A DNA stretch of 64,000 nucleotides from the NCBI RefSeq assembly GCF_001190945.1, contig NZ_CP011112.1, positions 4,588,001-4,652,000 on the forward strand, in the 5' to 3' direction. The notes under the pieces are model-generated. The model was not told the origin of the DNA, searched no databases, and saw only the letters and a program-made list of their open reading frames with translations. Source of the stretch: Luteipulveratus mongoliensis. Lineage in GTDB: Bacteria; Actinomycetota; Actinomycetes; Actinomycetales; Dermatophilaceae. The position numbers and the translations under genes are program-made. Of this stretch, positions 1 to 8,128 are shown one piece after another (position 1 is the stretch's first letter; each line of letters opens with the position of its first letter).

Positions 1-1
1 A

Positions 2-538
2 GGATCGGTATGGCGTCGACTGGTCACCGACCCGATCACCGGCGCGGTGATCGACGCAGCCACCAGCTACCGGCCACCAGCCACGATGCGCCGACAGGTC
101 CAAGCACGCGACCAACGCTGCCGCGCACCCGGGTGTGAGCACCCGGCCACCGAGTGCGACCTCGACCACATCGTGGCCTGGTCCGCCCTGGCCGACACTC
201 CTGCCCAGGGCGCGACGCACCCGGACAACCTGCATGCTCTGCACCGCGGTCACCATGAGCCGAAGACCCGCGGGTGGTGGCAATGCCGACCAGGCACCAG
301 CGGCCAGGTCCACTGGACCACGCTGACCGGCCGACGCATAACCACCCATCCTGCCGACCACCACGACCCGGCCGAGCACGCCCCGCCCGACATCTCCACA
401 CTCGAACGGGAGTTGGCCGCCCTCCTCGAACCACACACCGACCCAGCCGCGCTATCACCGCAGATGGCTGCGCTGAGATCTGGGCTCGCCCAGACCAAAG
501 CGCCCGCGGCCGAGGCGTTCGACCCACCGCCGTTCTGA
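2..538 (+). CDS. DUF222/13E12-type HNH endonuclease, 3' part (partial)
   Basis: This is the C-terminal 178 residues of a protein whose start lies left of the window, since the frame is open from the first bases. Near the N-terminus it reads RRLVTDPITGAVIDAA, which I recognise as the linker before the HNH domain in the DUF222/13E12 family. The HNH nuclease domain follows: CRAPGCEHP (zinc-type Cys pair), DLDHIVAW (catalytic Asp-His) and NLHALHRGHH (final His). After it comes a proline- and alanine-rich tail. These proteins are multi-copy in actinobacteria and probably nick or cut DNA, but their biological role is unsettled. The GTG at 47 is internal and not the real start. Confidence 0.9.
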   Translation, partial: GSVWRRLVTDPITGAVIDAATSYRPPATMRRQVQARDQRCRAPGCEHPATECDLDHIVAWSALADTPAQGATHPDNLHALHRGHHEPKTRGWWQCRPGTSGQVHWTTLTGRRITTHPADHHDPAEHAPPDISTLERELAALLEPHTDPAALSPQMAALRSGLAQTKAPAAEAFDPPPF

Positions 539-557
539 GGGCACCAGACTTGGCCCC

Positions 558-1082
558 ATGCGCGGTACACGTCGAATGGTGAAGGAGAAGTGGTCGATCT
601 CGCGTGGATGCACCTACCCCGCCTTCGCCTGGCCAATGACCCACCTCGGAGCGGATCGACACGGCCTCTGGTTCGGCGCGATGGCCGGCAACCTGGTGAC
701 TCAGCCGGACGGCGTCACGACCGAGCAGCAGAGGGCCGATGCAGTATGGCTGGTTGCTGATGCCAGGTGGCTCACACACTTCTGCTTCACCGACGCGACA
801 GACCTCACGATCGACATCTGCGGGCGCCCCCGGGTCAGCAAGGACGAGGTGACCTTCCTCGACCTGGAGCTCGATCTGTTCCGAGCGGCGGATGGAACAA
901 GCGCGGTCATCGATCACGACGAGCTCGCAGAGCTCCTCGCCTCTGGCCTCATCACCGCTCAAGAGAGCCGATCGGTAGAGCAAACTGCAGAGGCGCTCCT
1001 GCTCGACATTGTCGGTCGCGTCCCCCCGTTCGACAGCACCGGCGAGCAGTGGCTGGCACGGCTTCGCGCCCTGACCGCCTGA
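558..1082 (+). CDS. DUF402 domain protein
   Basis: This 174-residue cytoplasmic protein has the DUF402 pattern. An aromatic, barrel-like N-terminal half (RHGLWFGAMAGN, ADARWLTHFCF) is followed by the acidic core DICGRPRVSKDEVTFLDLEL and an acidic helix IDHDELAELLASGLI. Some DUF402 proteins, such as Staphylococcus Sa1684 and the FomD-like group, are nucleotide phosphatases that bind divalent metal through such acidic residues. A phosphohydrolase role here is inference. The ATG at 558 has no clear ribosome-binding site; the in-frame ATG at 576 is an alternative start. It lies 28 bp upstream of the phosphatase at 1111 and may share its transcript. Confidence 0.75.
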   Translation: MRGTRRMVKEKWSISRGCTYPAFAWPMTHLGADRHGLWFGAMAGNLVTQPDGVTTEQQRADAVWLVADARWLTHFCFTDATDLTIDICGRPRVSKDEVTFLDLELDLFRAADGTSAVIDHDELAELLASGLITAQESRSVEQTAEALLLDIVGRVPPFDSTGEQWLARLRALTA

Positions 1083-1110
1083 GATGACTCGATGGACAAG
1101 AAGGTGAGAG

Positions 1111-1734
1111 ATGCGACTGCTACTGATCAGACACGGCGAGTCCGAGCACTCGATCCGGCGACTGGTCGCAGGCGACAACGGATGCCCCGGACTGACAGAG
1201 CTTGGACGCGCGCAAGCCCCGAGACTGCGAGATCGGCTCCGCGAGGAGGCCCGCCACTACGACCTGCTGCTCTCCAGCACGGTCCCGCGCGCACAGCAGA
1301 CCGCGGAGATTCTGGCGCCGGCGCTGAGTGCCGGAGCTCCCCGAATCGATTGCGACCTGTGCGAGATGCACGTCGGCGACGGCGACGGAATGCGTCGCGA
1401 TGAATTCATCCAGAAGTACGGCTCGTTCGACCCGATCGCGGTTCCGGATCGTCCGCTCTCCCCCGGCAGTGATTCGTGGAACACCTTCAATGCGCGAGTT
1501 CGAGCAACCCTGGCGGCGCTCGCCGAACGACACCCCGGCGAGACAGTCGCGGCCGTCACCCACGCGGGCTTCGTCGTACGGACGTTCCTTGAACTCTTCG
1601 ACGTCCCGCGACCCGGGACGGGTACTCGCTTTGATCCTGACTTCACATCAATCACCGAGTGGGACCACGTCGCGGCCGACGGCACCTGGCGGCTGATCCG
1701 CGCCAACGACACCGCGCATCTGCACGCGGGCTGA
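1111..1734 (+). CDS. Histidine phosphatase family protein (phosphoglycerate mutase-like)
   Basis: A 207-residue cytoplasmic member of the histidine phosphatase superfamily. The N-terminal LLLIRHGESEHS carries the phospho-accepting His in the RHG motif, SSTVPRAQQTAEIL supplies the conserved Arg, and VTHAGFV near residue 150 carries the second catalytic His. Length is normal for the single-domain family. The substrate cannot be read from the sequence; relatives act on sugar phosphates, nucleotides or phosphoproteins. The ATG at 1111 is preceded by AAGGTGAG, a good ribosome-binding site. It is co-directional with the neighbouring hydrolase. Confidence 0.85.
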   Translation: MRLLLIRHGESEHSIRRLVAGDNGCPGLTELGRAQAPRLRDRLREEARHYDLLLSSTVPRAQQTAEILAPALSAGAPRIDCDLCEMHVGDGDGMRRDEFIQKYGSFDPIAVPDRPLSPGSDSWNTFNARVRATLAALAERHPGETVAAVTHAGFVVRTFLELFDVPRPGTGTRFDPDFTSITEWDHVAADGTWRLIRANDTAHLHAG

Positions 1735-1794
1735 CCGGACATGTGCGTACCATCCGCCCGAGATGAGGCTCAGCCGACATACGTTGTCGTGGTG

Positions 1795-2352
1795 ATGGAC
1801 CGCTCGCCCGCCCAGGCTCTGATCACGATCGACATGCAGCACGCCTTTCTCACCGGCGTGAGCCCCGTACGCGATGCCGCCCTACTGATGGCAGCTGTCG
1901 GCACCCAGCTGCATGCCGCTCGTACGACCGGCTCGCTGGTTGTCCACCTCCAGAACGACGGGGCGTCGGGCAGCCCTGATGAGCCGCACGCTCCCGGGTG
2001 GGCGCTGGAGGTACCCGTGCGAAACGGAGAGCCCGTCTTTCGCAAGAGTTCGGATGACGGATTCGCGGGCACGGGCCTCGAGCGGGTTCTTCGCGCCAAC
2101 GGCGTCACGACGGTCTCCATCTGCGGGCTGTTGTCCGAGATGTGCGTCGCAGCGACGGCGCGAACAGCGCTGGCCGTCGGCTTCGAGGTGATCTTGGCCC
2201 AGGATGCGCATCGGACGTTCGACATCCCGGACGAGGGGCCCCATCGTCCGAGCGTGTCGTCGCATCTCGTATCTCGCGTCGCCGAGTGGTCCCTGGGCGA
2301 CCAACCCAGGTTCGTCGCCTATTCGACGGACGTCGCTTTCGAACGGCCGTAG
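1795..2352 (+). CDS. Cysteine hydrolase, isochorismatase-like
   Basis: An isochorismatase-superfamily hydrolase of about 185 residues. ALITIDMQHAF carries the catalytic Asp, VFRKSSDDGFAGTGLE the catalytic Lys region, and SICGLLSEMCVAATARTA the nucleophilic Cys after the usual non-Pro cis-peptide position. Members hydrolyse amide or vinyl-ether bonds (nicotinamide, N-carbamoyl compounds, isochorismate); the substrate here is unknown. Despite the menaquinone genes 55 kb away, nothing ties it to isochorismate. The frame is open from an ATG at 1741, but family proteins start just before the Asp motif, so the ATG at 1795 (or the adjacent GTG at 1792) is preferred. Confidence 0.82.
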   Translation: MDRSPAQALITIDMQHAFLTGVSPVRDAALLMAAVGTQLHAARTTGSLVVHLQNDGASGSPDEPHAPGWALEVPVRNGEPVFRKSSDDGFAGTGLERVLRANGVTTVSICGLLSEMCVAATARTALAVGFEVILAQDAHRTFDIPDEGPHRPSVSSHLVSRVAEWSLGDQPRFVAYSTDVAFERP

Positions 2353-2361
2353 TGTCCGAAC

Positions 2362-2589
2362 ATGAGGCTCGAGCGACGTACCGAACGACGCGTGGTGCGC
2401 GGGGTCTTCCTTGCCGCTGCGATCGTCTTCGCCGCGTTCTTCCTGCACACACTGTGGTCACATGACTGGGACAACGCGTCAGGCACGGCTTTCATGTCCG
2501 CCGCCATGATGGGCGCTGTGGCGGCCGATGTCAGGGAACAGCGGAAGCTCAACTCCCTTGGATGGCCCCGGAGCTCATGGCCGTCCTGA
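2362..2589 (+). CDS. Small hypothetical membrane protein
   Basis: A 75-residue protein with a basic N-terminus (MRLERRTERRVV), a hydrophobic segment at about residues 13-31 (GVFLAAAIVFAAFFLHTLW) and a weaker second one around 41-54. I recognise no family. It begins 9 bp after the hydrolase and its end overlaps the next gene by 28 bp, so it probably belongs to the same transcript. The composition and in-frame position support a real gene, but the overlap with the acetyltransferase leaves doubt about the exact C-terminus. Confidence 0.5.
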   Translation: MRLERRTERRVVRGVFLAAAIVFAAFFLHTLWSHDWDNASGTAFMSAAMMGAVAADVREQRKLNSLGWPRSSWPS

Positions 2590-3059
2590 GGCGCCTACCC
2601 GCGCGGAAGATTCGGCGCGGGACCGCGGACGACATCGACGGCCTGGCCAGGCTGCTGTGGCTGGACGCACCCGACGAACAGCTCGATCAGCTGCCACTCG
2701 AGGCATTCACGGCCGATCTCGCGCACTGGTGGGCCAACCACCAGGACTCACACCACGCGTTCGTCGCGGACGTCGACGATCACGAAGTCGTGGGCATGGC
2801 GTGGGCCGCGCTCCTACCCCGCACTCCACGACCCGGGGCGACGCGTCGACTCGCGGCCGACATCCAGACCGTCTTCGTCATGCCGCAGTACCGCGGCCAA
2901 GGCATCGGGTCGGCGCTCGTCGATGCAGCCGCCGCGTACGCGACACAGGCCGGGGCCGCACGCGTGACGGTCCACTCGGGCCGCAAGGCAGTGCCGGTGT
3001 ACGAACGACTCGGCTTCGCATCGACCCCGCAGCTCCTCCAGCGGCCGCCCGACAGCTGA
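2562..3059 (+). CDS. GNAT family N-acetyltransferase
   Basis: A 165-residue single-domain GNAT acetyltransferase. The acetyl-CoA pyrophosphate loop is seen as VMPQYRGQGIGSALVDAAAA (motif A, R/QxxGxG/A), preceded by the beta-4 strand IQTVFV and followed by VYERLGFAS, the usual motif B end. The N-terminal RKIRRGTADDIDGLARLLW is the typical first strand and helix. The acceptor is unknown. ATG 2562 overlaps the upstream small gene; the in-frame ATG at 2577, with GGAG just before it, is an equally good start. Confidence 0.85.
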   Translation: MAPELMAVLRRLPARKIRRGTADDIDGLARLLWLDAPDEQLDQLPLEAFTADLAHWWANHQDSHHAFVADVDDHEVVGMAWAALLPRTPRPGATRRLAADIQTVFVMPQYRGQGIGSALVDAAAAYATQAGAARVTVHSGRKAVPVYERLGFASTPQLLQRPPDS

Positions 3060-3148
3060 CCCGGTCGCCCGAGAGCGCTGCGGGAAGCGCGCCTGCTCAG
3101 CGGATATTCGGTCGACTGGCACCGCATGCCCGCGCGACGATCGCAGTC

Positions 3149-3916
3149 ATGAGCGTGGACGACGTCTGGGACAAGCCACAGGACAAGATCTGGGACGGCG
3201 GCGCGGCACAGCGGTACGACTCCCCTGGCACGGGCATGTTCGCACCGGAGGTGCTCGGGCCGACCGTGGACCTGCTGGCCGAGCTGGCAGGTAACGGCGC
3301 CGCTCTGGAGCTGGCCATCGGCACAGGCAGGGTGGCCATCCCACTGCGGGAGCGCGGCGTACCCGTCACTGGCATTGAGCTATCGCAACCCATGGTGGAC
3401 CGTCTCCGCGAAAAGGTCGACGCGGCAACGATTCCCGTGGTTGTCGGCGACATGGCCACGACGCAGGTACCTGGCGACTTCACCCTCGCGTACCTCGTCT
3501 TCAACACCATCTCCAACCTGCTGACCCAGGCCGAACAGGTCGAGTGCTTCCGCAACGCAGCCCGCCACCTCTCCCCCGGCGGCCGCTTCGTGATCGAGCT
3601 CAGCGTGCACGACCTGCGTGAACTTCCGCCGGGCCAGCAGGGCGCGGTCTTCCATGCGGAGTCGGGCTACATGGGCGTCGACATCTTCGACCCGGTCAAC
3701 CAGCGCCTGGTCTCGCACCACTTCCACTTCGGTGACGGCGAGGACGCGAAGGTCTACCGGTCACCGCACCGCTACGTCATGCCTGCGGAGATGGACCTGA
3801 TGGCACAGCTGGCCGGGTTGGAGCTCGAGGCGCGGTACGCCGACTGGTCACGCGGCGAGTTCACGGCCGAGTCCCGCTCGCACGTCTCGGTCTACCATCG
3901 ACCCGAGACGAGGTGA
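3149..3916 (+). CDS. Class I SAM-dependent methyltransferase
   Basis: A 255-residue cytoplasmic methyltransferase. ALELAIGTGRVAIPL is motif I (SAM-binding E/DxGxGxG), GIELSQPMVDRL is the motif II acidic-loop region, VVGDMATTQV is motif III, and LSPGGRFVIEL is the post-IV strand. Some relatives of this layout (DxWD near the N-terminus, then the Rossmann core) are annotated as unspecific small-molecule or tRNA-linked methyltransferases. The substrate is not inferable. The frame is open far upstream, but the ATG at 3149 begins the conserved region. It is 4 bp from the next gene. Confidence 0.83.
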   Translation: MSVDDVWDKPQDKIWDGGAAQRYDSPGTGMFAPEVLGPTVDLLAELAGNGAALELAIGTGRVAIPLRERGVPVTGIELSQPMVDRLREKVDAATIPVVVGDMATTQVPGDFTLAYLVFNTISNLLTQAEQVECFRNAARHLSPGGRFVIELSVHDLRELPPGQQGAVFHAESGYMGVDIFDPVNQRLVSHHFHFGDGEDAKVYRSPHRYVMPAEMDLMAQLAGLELEARYADWSRGEFTAESRSHVSVYHRPETR

Positions 3917-3920
3917 GCTG

Positions 3921-4286
3921 ATGGCCACCATTGATGACGTCCTGCCGCTCGGAACCGAGCTCGAGCGCTCGTATCCGGTGTCAGTCCATGGCCGGCTGAA
4001 GTTTCGCGTCAAGCAGATCGTCTATGTCGCCTTCTCACTGGACGAGTTCGAGATGGAGTTCGCGTTCCCGAAAGAGGAGCGCGAAGCGCTGATCGGCGGT
4101 GAGCCGCACAAGTTTCAGCTCCCGGCGCCGTCGGACCTGCGGTTCCACTGGATCCGCTCCGACCTGTCGGCGCTCGACCCGACCGAAGCCCGTGAGCTGG
4201 TGGTCGACGCCTGGCGGATGGTGGTGCCACAGAAGGTGGCGCGCGCGTACGACCTCACCCACCCCGACGGACCGGGCCCGCCCTGA
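3921..4286 (+). CDS. MmcQ/YjbR family protein
   Basis: A 121-residue protein with the MmcQ/YjbR (CyaY-like fold) pattern. An N-terminal helix is followed by LKFRVKQIVYVAFS, a hydrophilic turn (FPKEEREALIG), FHWIRSDLSALDPTEARELV, and the C-terminal helix AWRMVVPQKVARAY. Family members are described as possible double-wing DNA-binding proteins; the function is not established. It follows the methyltransferase by 4 bp with GAGGTGAGCTG as the ribosome-binding region, so the two are likely co-transcribed. It converges on nuoH2. Confidence 0.72.
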   Translation: MATIDDVLPLGTELERSYPVSVHGRLKFRVKQIVYVAFSLDEFEMEFAFPKEEREALIGGEPHKFQLPAPSDLRFHWIRSDLSALDPTEARELVVDAWRMVVPQKVARAYDLTHPDGPGPP

Positions 4287-4298
4287 CCTTCGCTGGAC

Positions 4299-5285
4299 TC
4301 AGGCGGTGAGGACGACGCCGACCGCGGTGATCGCGAGCTGAAGCAACGCGATCGGCACCAGGCCGAGCCAGGCGAGCCGCTGCAGCTGGTCCTCGCGCAG
4401 TCGCGGCCACGAGACGCGCATCCAGATGATCAGGACCGCGATCAGGAAGCCCTTGAGCAGCGTCCACAGCCAGCCCAGCGCACCGTCGAACGGACCGGTC
4501 CAGCCACCGAGGTAGAGCACCGCGAACAGCAGCGACATGACCACGATGCCGGCGTACTCGGCGAGCAGGAAGAACGCGAACCGCAGCCCGGTGTACTCGG
4601 TGTAGGGCCCCATCACGACCTCGGAGTCGGCCACGGGCATGTCGAACGGGGGCCGCTGCAGCTCGGCGGTCGCCGCGACCAGGAAGACCAGCGCACCGGG
4701 CAGCTGCCAGATCAGCCACAGCGGCGTCCACGCGTGCGCGATGCCGACGAGCGAGAGCGAACCGGCCGCGAGCGCGAAGGACGCGCAGGACAGGATCAAC
4801 GGCAGCTCGTACGACACCAGCTGGGCCGCCGAGCGCATCGCACCGATGAGGGCGTACTTGTTGCCCGACGACCACCCGGCCATCAGCGTGCCGACGGTCC
4901 CGATGCCGGAGACGGCCAGCACCAGCAGCAGCGAGGCCGGCACGTCCGCGCCGACCATGTCGGGCGAGAGCGGCACCGCGGCGAGCGCCAGGAGGTACGA
5001 CACCAGCGCCACCGCGGGCGCCCACCGGAAGGCGCCACGGTCGGCTGCCGCCGGGACGATGTCCTCCTTCTGAGTGAACTTCACTCCATCGGCGATGAGC
5101 TGGGCCCACCCGTGGAAACCACCGGCGTACATCGGGCCGAGGCGACCCTGCATGTGCGCCATGACCTTGTGCTCGGTCTGACCCACAAGCAACGGCAACG
5201 TCAGGAACCCGATCAGCACGATCACCGCGCGCAGCACGATCTCGAACCACCAGAGGTCGGTCATCAGCATCGACGAGCCCGACAT
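4299..5285 (-). CDS. nuoH: NADH-quinone oxidoreductase subunit H, second copy
   Basis: About 328 residues with eight or so membrane helices, homologous to NuoH, the complex I subunit that forms much of the quinone cavity. Seen: ERQ-like loop EHKVMAHMQGRLGPMYAGG, GVKFTQKEDIVPAAAD (amphipathic loop near the quinone site) and ELQRPPFDMPVADSEVVMGP. It differs clearly from the main-operon NuoH at 46169-47554 and lacks that protein's long C-terminal extension. ATG 5285 overlaps the nuoC2 stop as TGATG; ATG 5300 is an alternative. It ends the mini-operon: no nuoI-N follow. A working full complex from this set alone is not possible. Confidence 0.88.
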   Translation of the reverse strand: MSGSSMLMTDLWWFEIVLRAVIVLIGFLTLPLLVGQTEHKVMAHMQGRLGPMYAGGFHGWAQLIADGVKFTQKEDIVPAAADRGAFRWAPAVALVSYLLALAAVPLSPDMVGADVPASLLLVLAVSGIGTVGTLMAGWSSGNKYALIGAMRSAAQLVSYELPLILSCASFALAAGSLSLVGIAHAWTPLWLIWQLPGALVFLVAATAELQRPPFDMPVADSEVVMGPYTEYTGLRFAFFLLAEYAGIVVMSLLFAVLYLGGWTGPFDGALGWLWTLLKGFLIAVLIIWMRVSWPRLREDQLQRLAWLGLVPIALLQLAITAVGVVLTA

Positions 5286-5812
5286 CAGCGCGGCCCCCAT
5301 GAAGGATCGGGTACGCCGGGCGGCAGCGTCTTGCGACGACCCGGCGCCTTGCGGGGCGAATCCCCTGACTCACCAGGGTCTTTCGCGCCCGGCCACGGCT
5401 TGGAGGCACGTGCGGCCAGCACGAACGACTTGCGCAGGGGCGTGCCGACGAACCCGTCCGGCAGCAGCAACGGCCGCATGCCCAGCCCGGTCCCGTCGTC
5501 GAAGTCGGTGAACTCCAGCCCGAACATCTCGTGGGTCTCACGCTCGTGCCACGCCGCACCGCGCCACATGCCCGTGACACTGGGAACGGGCGAGCCGTCC
5601 GGCACGCGAGTGCGGACGAGAACGCTGCGCACCGCACCGGGCGTCATGTCGTAGAGGTGGATCACGACGTCGAAGCCGGGCGACTCCTCACGGTCGGTCT
5701 CGTCGACGGCGCTGAGCCAGTCGAAGTAGTCGAATCCTTCGCCGCGCTGCACCTGGATGGTCTCGATCCAGTCGCCGAGCTCGCAGTCGTGGCAAGGGGT
5801 TTCGGCGCTCAT
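5285..5812 (-). CDS. nuoC: NADH-quinone oxidoreductase subunit C, second copy
   Basis: A 175-residue NuoC (30-kDa subunit, peripheral-arm core). The signature [14 protein letters not shown] matches the family pattern WHERExxxMFGI, followed by [16 protein letters not shown] in place of the usual GHPLRKDY. The C-terminal tail is basic and proline-rich (about the last 30 residues) and has no counterpart in the main nuoC at 53463-54272. The ATG at 5812 overlaps the nuoB2 stop by 4 bp (ATGA), indicating translational coupling. The fused NuoCD form is not present, and no nuoD accompanies it. Confidence 0.87.
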   Translation of the reverse strand: MSAETPCHDCELGDWIETIQVQRGEGFDYFDWLSAVDETDREESPGFDVVIHLYDMTPGAVRSVLVRTRVPDGSPVPSVTGMWRGAAWHERETHEMFGLEFTDFDDGTGLGMRPLLLPDGFVGTPLRKSFVLAARASKPWPGAKDPGESGDSPRKAPGRRKTLPPGVPDPSWGPR

Positions 5813-6306
5813 TCCGGCGGCTCCACGAGGTCGCGGGTCACCGCGCCGCGGAAGGTGCGGCGGCTGGCGTACGACCGGGTCGTGAGCTCCTCGGCGGCGA
5901 TCTTGTCCTGCAGCCGCAGGATGCCCTGCAGCAGCGCCTCGGGCCGCGGCGGGCAGCCGGGGACGTAGACGTCGACGGGGATGAGCTGGTCGACGCCCTT
6001 GGTCACGGAGTAGGAGTCCCAGTACGGGCCGCCGGAGTTGGAGCACGCGCCGAACGAGATGACGTACTTGGGCTCGGGCATCTGGTCGTACAGGCGACGG
6101 ATGGCCGGTGCCATCTTGTCGGTGACGGTGCCGGACACGACCATCAGATCGGCCTGGCGCGGTCCCGGCGCGAACGGGATCACACCGAGCCGGATGAAGT
6201 CGTGCCGAGCCATGGACGCCGCGATGAACTCGATCGCGCAGCAGGCGAGGCCGAAGTTGAAGACCCAGAGCGAGTAGCGGCGCCCCCAGTTGAGGACGAG
6301 CCGCAT
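5809..6306 (-). CDS. nuoB: NADH-quinone oxidoreductase subunit B, second copy (5' end appears frameshifted)
   Basis: NuoB carries the terminal 4Fe-4S cluster N2 of complex I. Ligand motifs are visible: LACCAIEF (paired Cys), [10 protein letters not shown] and VPGCPPRPE. The conserved part starts at ATG 6306, but there is no ribosome-binding site there. Upstream in this frame the codons still read [13 protein letters not shown], a plausible protein. The natural start, ATG 6367 overlapping the nuoA2 stop (ATGA), is in the +1 frame. The two frames join if the G6 tract at 6343-6348 had one base fewer, giving [14 protein letters not shown]. So this is a real or apparent one-base insertion; translation from 6306 would rescue the core. 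Confidence 0.8.
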   Translation of the reverse strand: MRLVLNWGRRYSLWVFNFGLACCAIEFIAASMARHDFIRLGVIPFAPGPRQADLMVVSGTVTDKMAPAIRRLYDQMPEPKYVISFGACSNSGGPYWDSYSVTKGVDQLIPVDVYVPGCPPRPEALLQGILRLQDKIAAEELTTRSYASRRTFRGAVTRDLVEPPE

Positions 6307-6342
6307 CGGCTTGGGCGCGGCGTTCTGCAGCGGCCCGACCTT

Positions 6343-6348
6343 GGGGGG
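6343..6348 (-). other. G6/C6 homopolymer at the frame break of nuoB2
   Basis: Six consecutive G on the + strand (C on the coding strand). Reading five C instead of six joins the ATG at 6367 (coupled to the nuoA2 stop) to the conserved NuoB frame. It could be a sequencing error, a fixed mutation or a slippery/phase-variable tract; the sequence cannot decide. Confidence 0.6.
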
Positions 6349-6363
6349 TCGGCAGATCGACGG

Positions 6364-6738
6364 TCATGGCAGCCACCTCAGCAGGCCGCGCCGCGCGGCG
6401 TGCACGAGTCCAACCAGCAGGACGGCGATGAAGATGCCCATCTCAGCCAGGCTGGCCGCGCCGAGGTCGGCCTTGCGCAGGACCAGCGCCCACGGAAACA
6501 GGTAGACCGCGTCGACCGCGAAGATGACGTAGAGGAAGGCGAAGCCCAGATAGCGGACCTGGACCTGGCCCCAGTGCAGACCCACCGGATCGACGCCCGA
6601 CTCGTAGGTCGTGAGGCGCACGGGGTTGGCCGAGACGGGCGAGAGCATGCGCCGCATGAGCATCGCGGCCAGGAACAGCACGATCCCGGCGATGCCCACC
6701 GCTGCTACGACGAGATAGCCCGCCACGTCTGCTTGCAC
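6364..6738 (-). CDS. nuoA: NADH-quinone oxidoreductase subunit A, second copy
   Basis: A 124-residue, three-helix NuoA. Motifs: TTYESGVDPVGLHWGQVQVR (family YECGxxP...; the usual Cys is Ser here) and YLGFAFLYVIFAVDAVYLFP, the conserved acidic helix. It opens the minus-strand mini-operon nuoA2-B2-C2-H2. The GTG start at 6738 lies inside the 3' end of the upstream glycosyltransferase gene (34-bp overlap), so the set may be transcribed from that gene's promoter. The main operon's NuoA at 54962-55330 is a distinct paralogue and keeps the Cys (YECG). Confidence 0.85.
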   Translation of the reverse strand: MQADVAGYLVVAAVGIAGIVLFLAAMLMRRMLSPVSANPVRLTTYESGVDPVGLHWGQVQVRYLGFAFLYVIFAVDAVYLFPWALVLRKADLGAASLAEMGIFIAVLLVGLVHAARRGLLRWLP

Positions 6739-8030
6739 CTGGGCAGCCTAACGAGCAGACACCCGAGGACGAAGCACACCGCCCCGACGTAGCTGACCAG
6801 CCGCGTGACCGTCCAGTCCCACGGCAGTGCGGCGGCGAAGTAGGTCAGGGTCGGTGCCACGCACAGCCACAGCCACCGCAGCCGCCCCGTGAGCGCCACC
6901 AAGGCGACGAGCAGCAGCGGGTACCAGGAGTAGTTCGGGGTCGTCAGCGCCAGATAGAGCCCCACCGCAGCCACCGCTGTCAGATCCGGGCGGTCCGGGT
7001 CCGCACGCCACCACAGCAGCACCAGACCGGCCGCCAGCAGGACCGGAGTGAGGATCGTCGCGATATCCGAGCCGACGAACAGCCCGACGACGAGGTACCG
7101 GCCGCCATCGGCGTACTCCTCCTCCCGCAGATAGCCGGGCAGGTAGCCGAGCACCTCCGGCCCGACCGCGAGCACGTGCGGCAGGTAACCAAGCGCCAGC
7201 ACGGTGACCGCGCCCAGCACCATCCGCCACGGCCGCCGCCCGGCCATCACGAGGAGTAGCCCGGGGAACAGCTTCGTCGCTGCCGCAGCCCCGATGGCGA
7301 GACCGGCGGCGTACGGCCGGCGAGACCTCGCAGCGCCGACGGCAGCGAGGCACATCAGCACGGATAGCCAGTCGATGTGCGCGTTGTTGGTCGCCTCGAC
7401 CGCGACGATCGGGCTCAGCGCCCACACCGCTACCGGCCACAGCGTCCGCCCTCGCCTCAGACGGAGCAGCAGGAGCGTCGAGCCGAGTACGCCGACCGCC
7501 GCCGCGATCTGCAACGGCAGGTGACCGTCGTGCCCGGATCCGAGGAGACGCATCCCTACGAAGGCCGCCTGCGCGACCGGCGGGTAGATGGTGTGCACGC
7601 TCGAACGGTTGATCTCGGTGCAGATCTCGCCGACCTGGTGCGCCGGGCACGGTCGCTCGGTCGGGAACGTGAAGTCGGTCCGCAGGTGGGCGACCTCGGG
7701 GTCGGCCGGCGCGTAGCGGTACGGATCGGTGCCGCTGAGCTGGACGTGCGCGTCCCACACGTAGCGGTAGTCGTCGTCACTGCTGGACGGGCCGGACGCG
7801 AGCGCCGCGATCTGGAGGACCGCGCAGCCGCCGAGCAGTACGCCGGTGAGCACCTTCCGCGACAGCGTCACCTTCCGCAGCGCCGCGAGCATCGCCAACG
7901 ACACTGCGAACCCGGCCAGCTGCGCCCACACCTGGCGCGACGGGTCGTCGCTGGACCGGACGAACAGCAGCACCAGCGCCACTTGCACGACCAGCAGCAC
8001 CAGCACGGGCAGCAGACGTCGGGTCACCAT
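6705..8030 (-). CDS. GT87-like integral membrane glycosyltransferase
   Basis: A 441-residue polytopic protein with about 11 hydrophobic segments, resembling the GT87/polyprenol-phosphate-dependent mannosyltransferases (GT-C fold). The first extracytoplasmic loop carries the acidic motif SSSDDDYRYVWD, followed by GTDPYRYAP and IYPPVAQ; AATKLFPGLLL is the usual basic helix between membrane spans. Such enzymes use polyprenyl-phosphate sugars outside the membrane. The ATG at 8030 is chosen because upstream sequence is not protein-like. It diverges from the molybdopterin oxidoreductase across 98 bp. Its 3' end overlaps nuoA2. Confidence 0.78.
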   Translation of the reverse strand: MVTRRLLPVLVLLVVQVALVLLFVRSSDDPSRQVWAQLAGFAVSLAMLAALRKVTLSRKVLTGVLLGGCAVLQIAALASGPSSSDDDYRYVWDAHVQLSGTDPYRYAPADPEVAHLRTDFTFPTERPCPAHQVGEICTEINRSSVHTIYPPVAQAAFVGMRLLGSGHDGHLPLQIAAAVGVLGSTLLLLRLRRGRTLWPVAVWALSPIVAVEATNNAHIDWLSVLMCLAAVGAARSRRPYAAGLAIGAAAATKLFPGLLLVMAGRRPWRMVLGAVTVLALGYLPHVLAVGPEVLGYLPGYLREEEYADGGRYLVVGLFVGSDIATILTPVLLAAGLVLLWWRADPDRPDLTAVAAVGLYLALTTPNYSWYPLLLVALVALTGRLRWLWLCVAPTLTYFAAALPWDWTVTRLVSYVGAVCFVLGCLLVRLPRCKQTWRAISS

Positions 8031-8128
8031 GCCAGAGTGCCGTGTCCAGGCAGCGAATTCGCCTGCCCGGCAACCTGTTCCGCAGTCTGTAAGGGTCGGA
8101 TCGGGGGTTCCGGCATGACGATGGTCAC

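Noticed and set aside
2528-3148. N-terminal extension of the methyltransferase over the GNAT gene
   Set aside because: It overlaps a well-supported acetyltransferase and is Arg-rich shadow sequence; the family domain starts at 3149.
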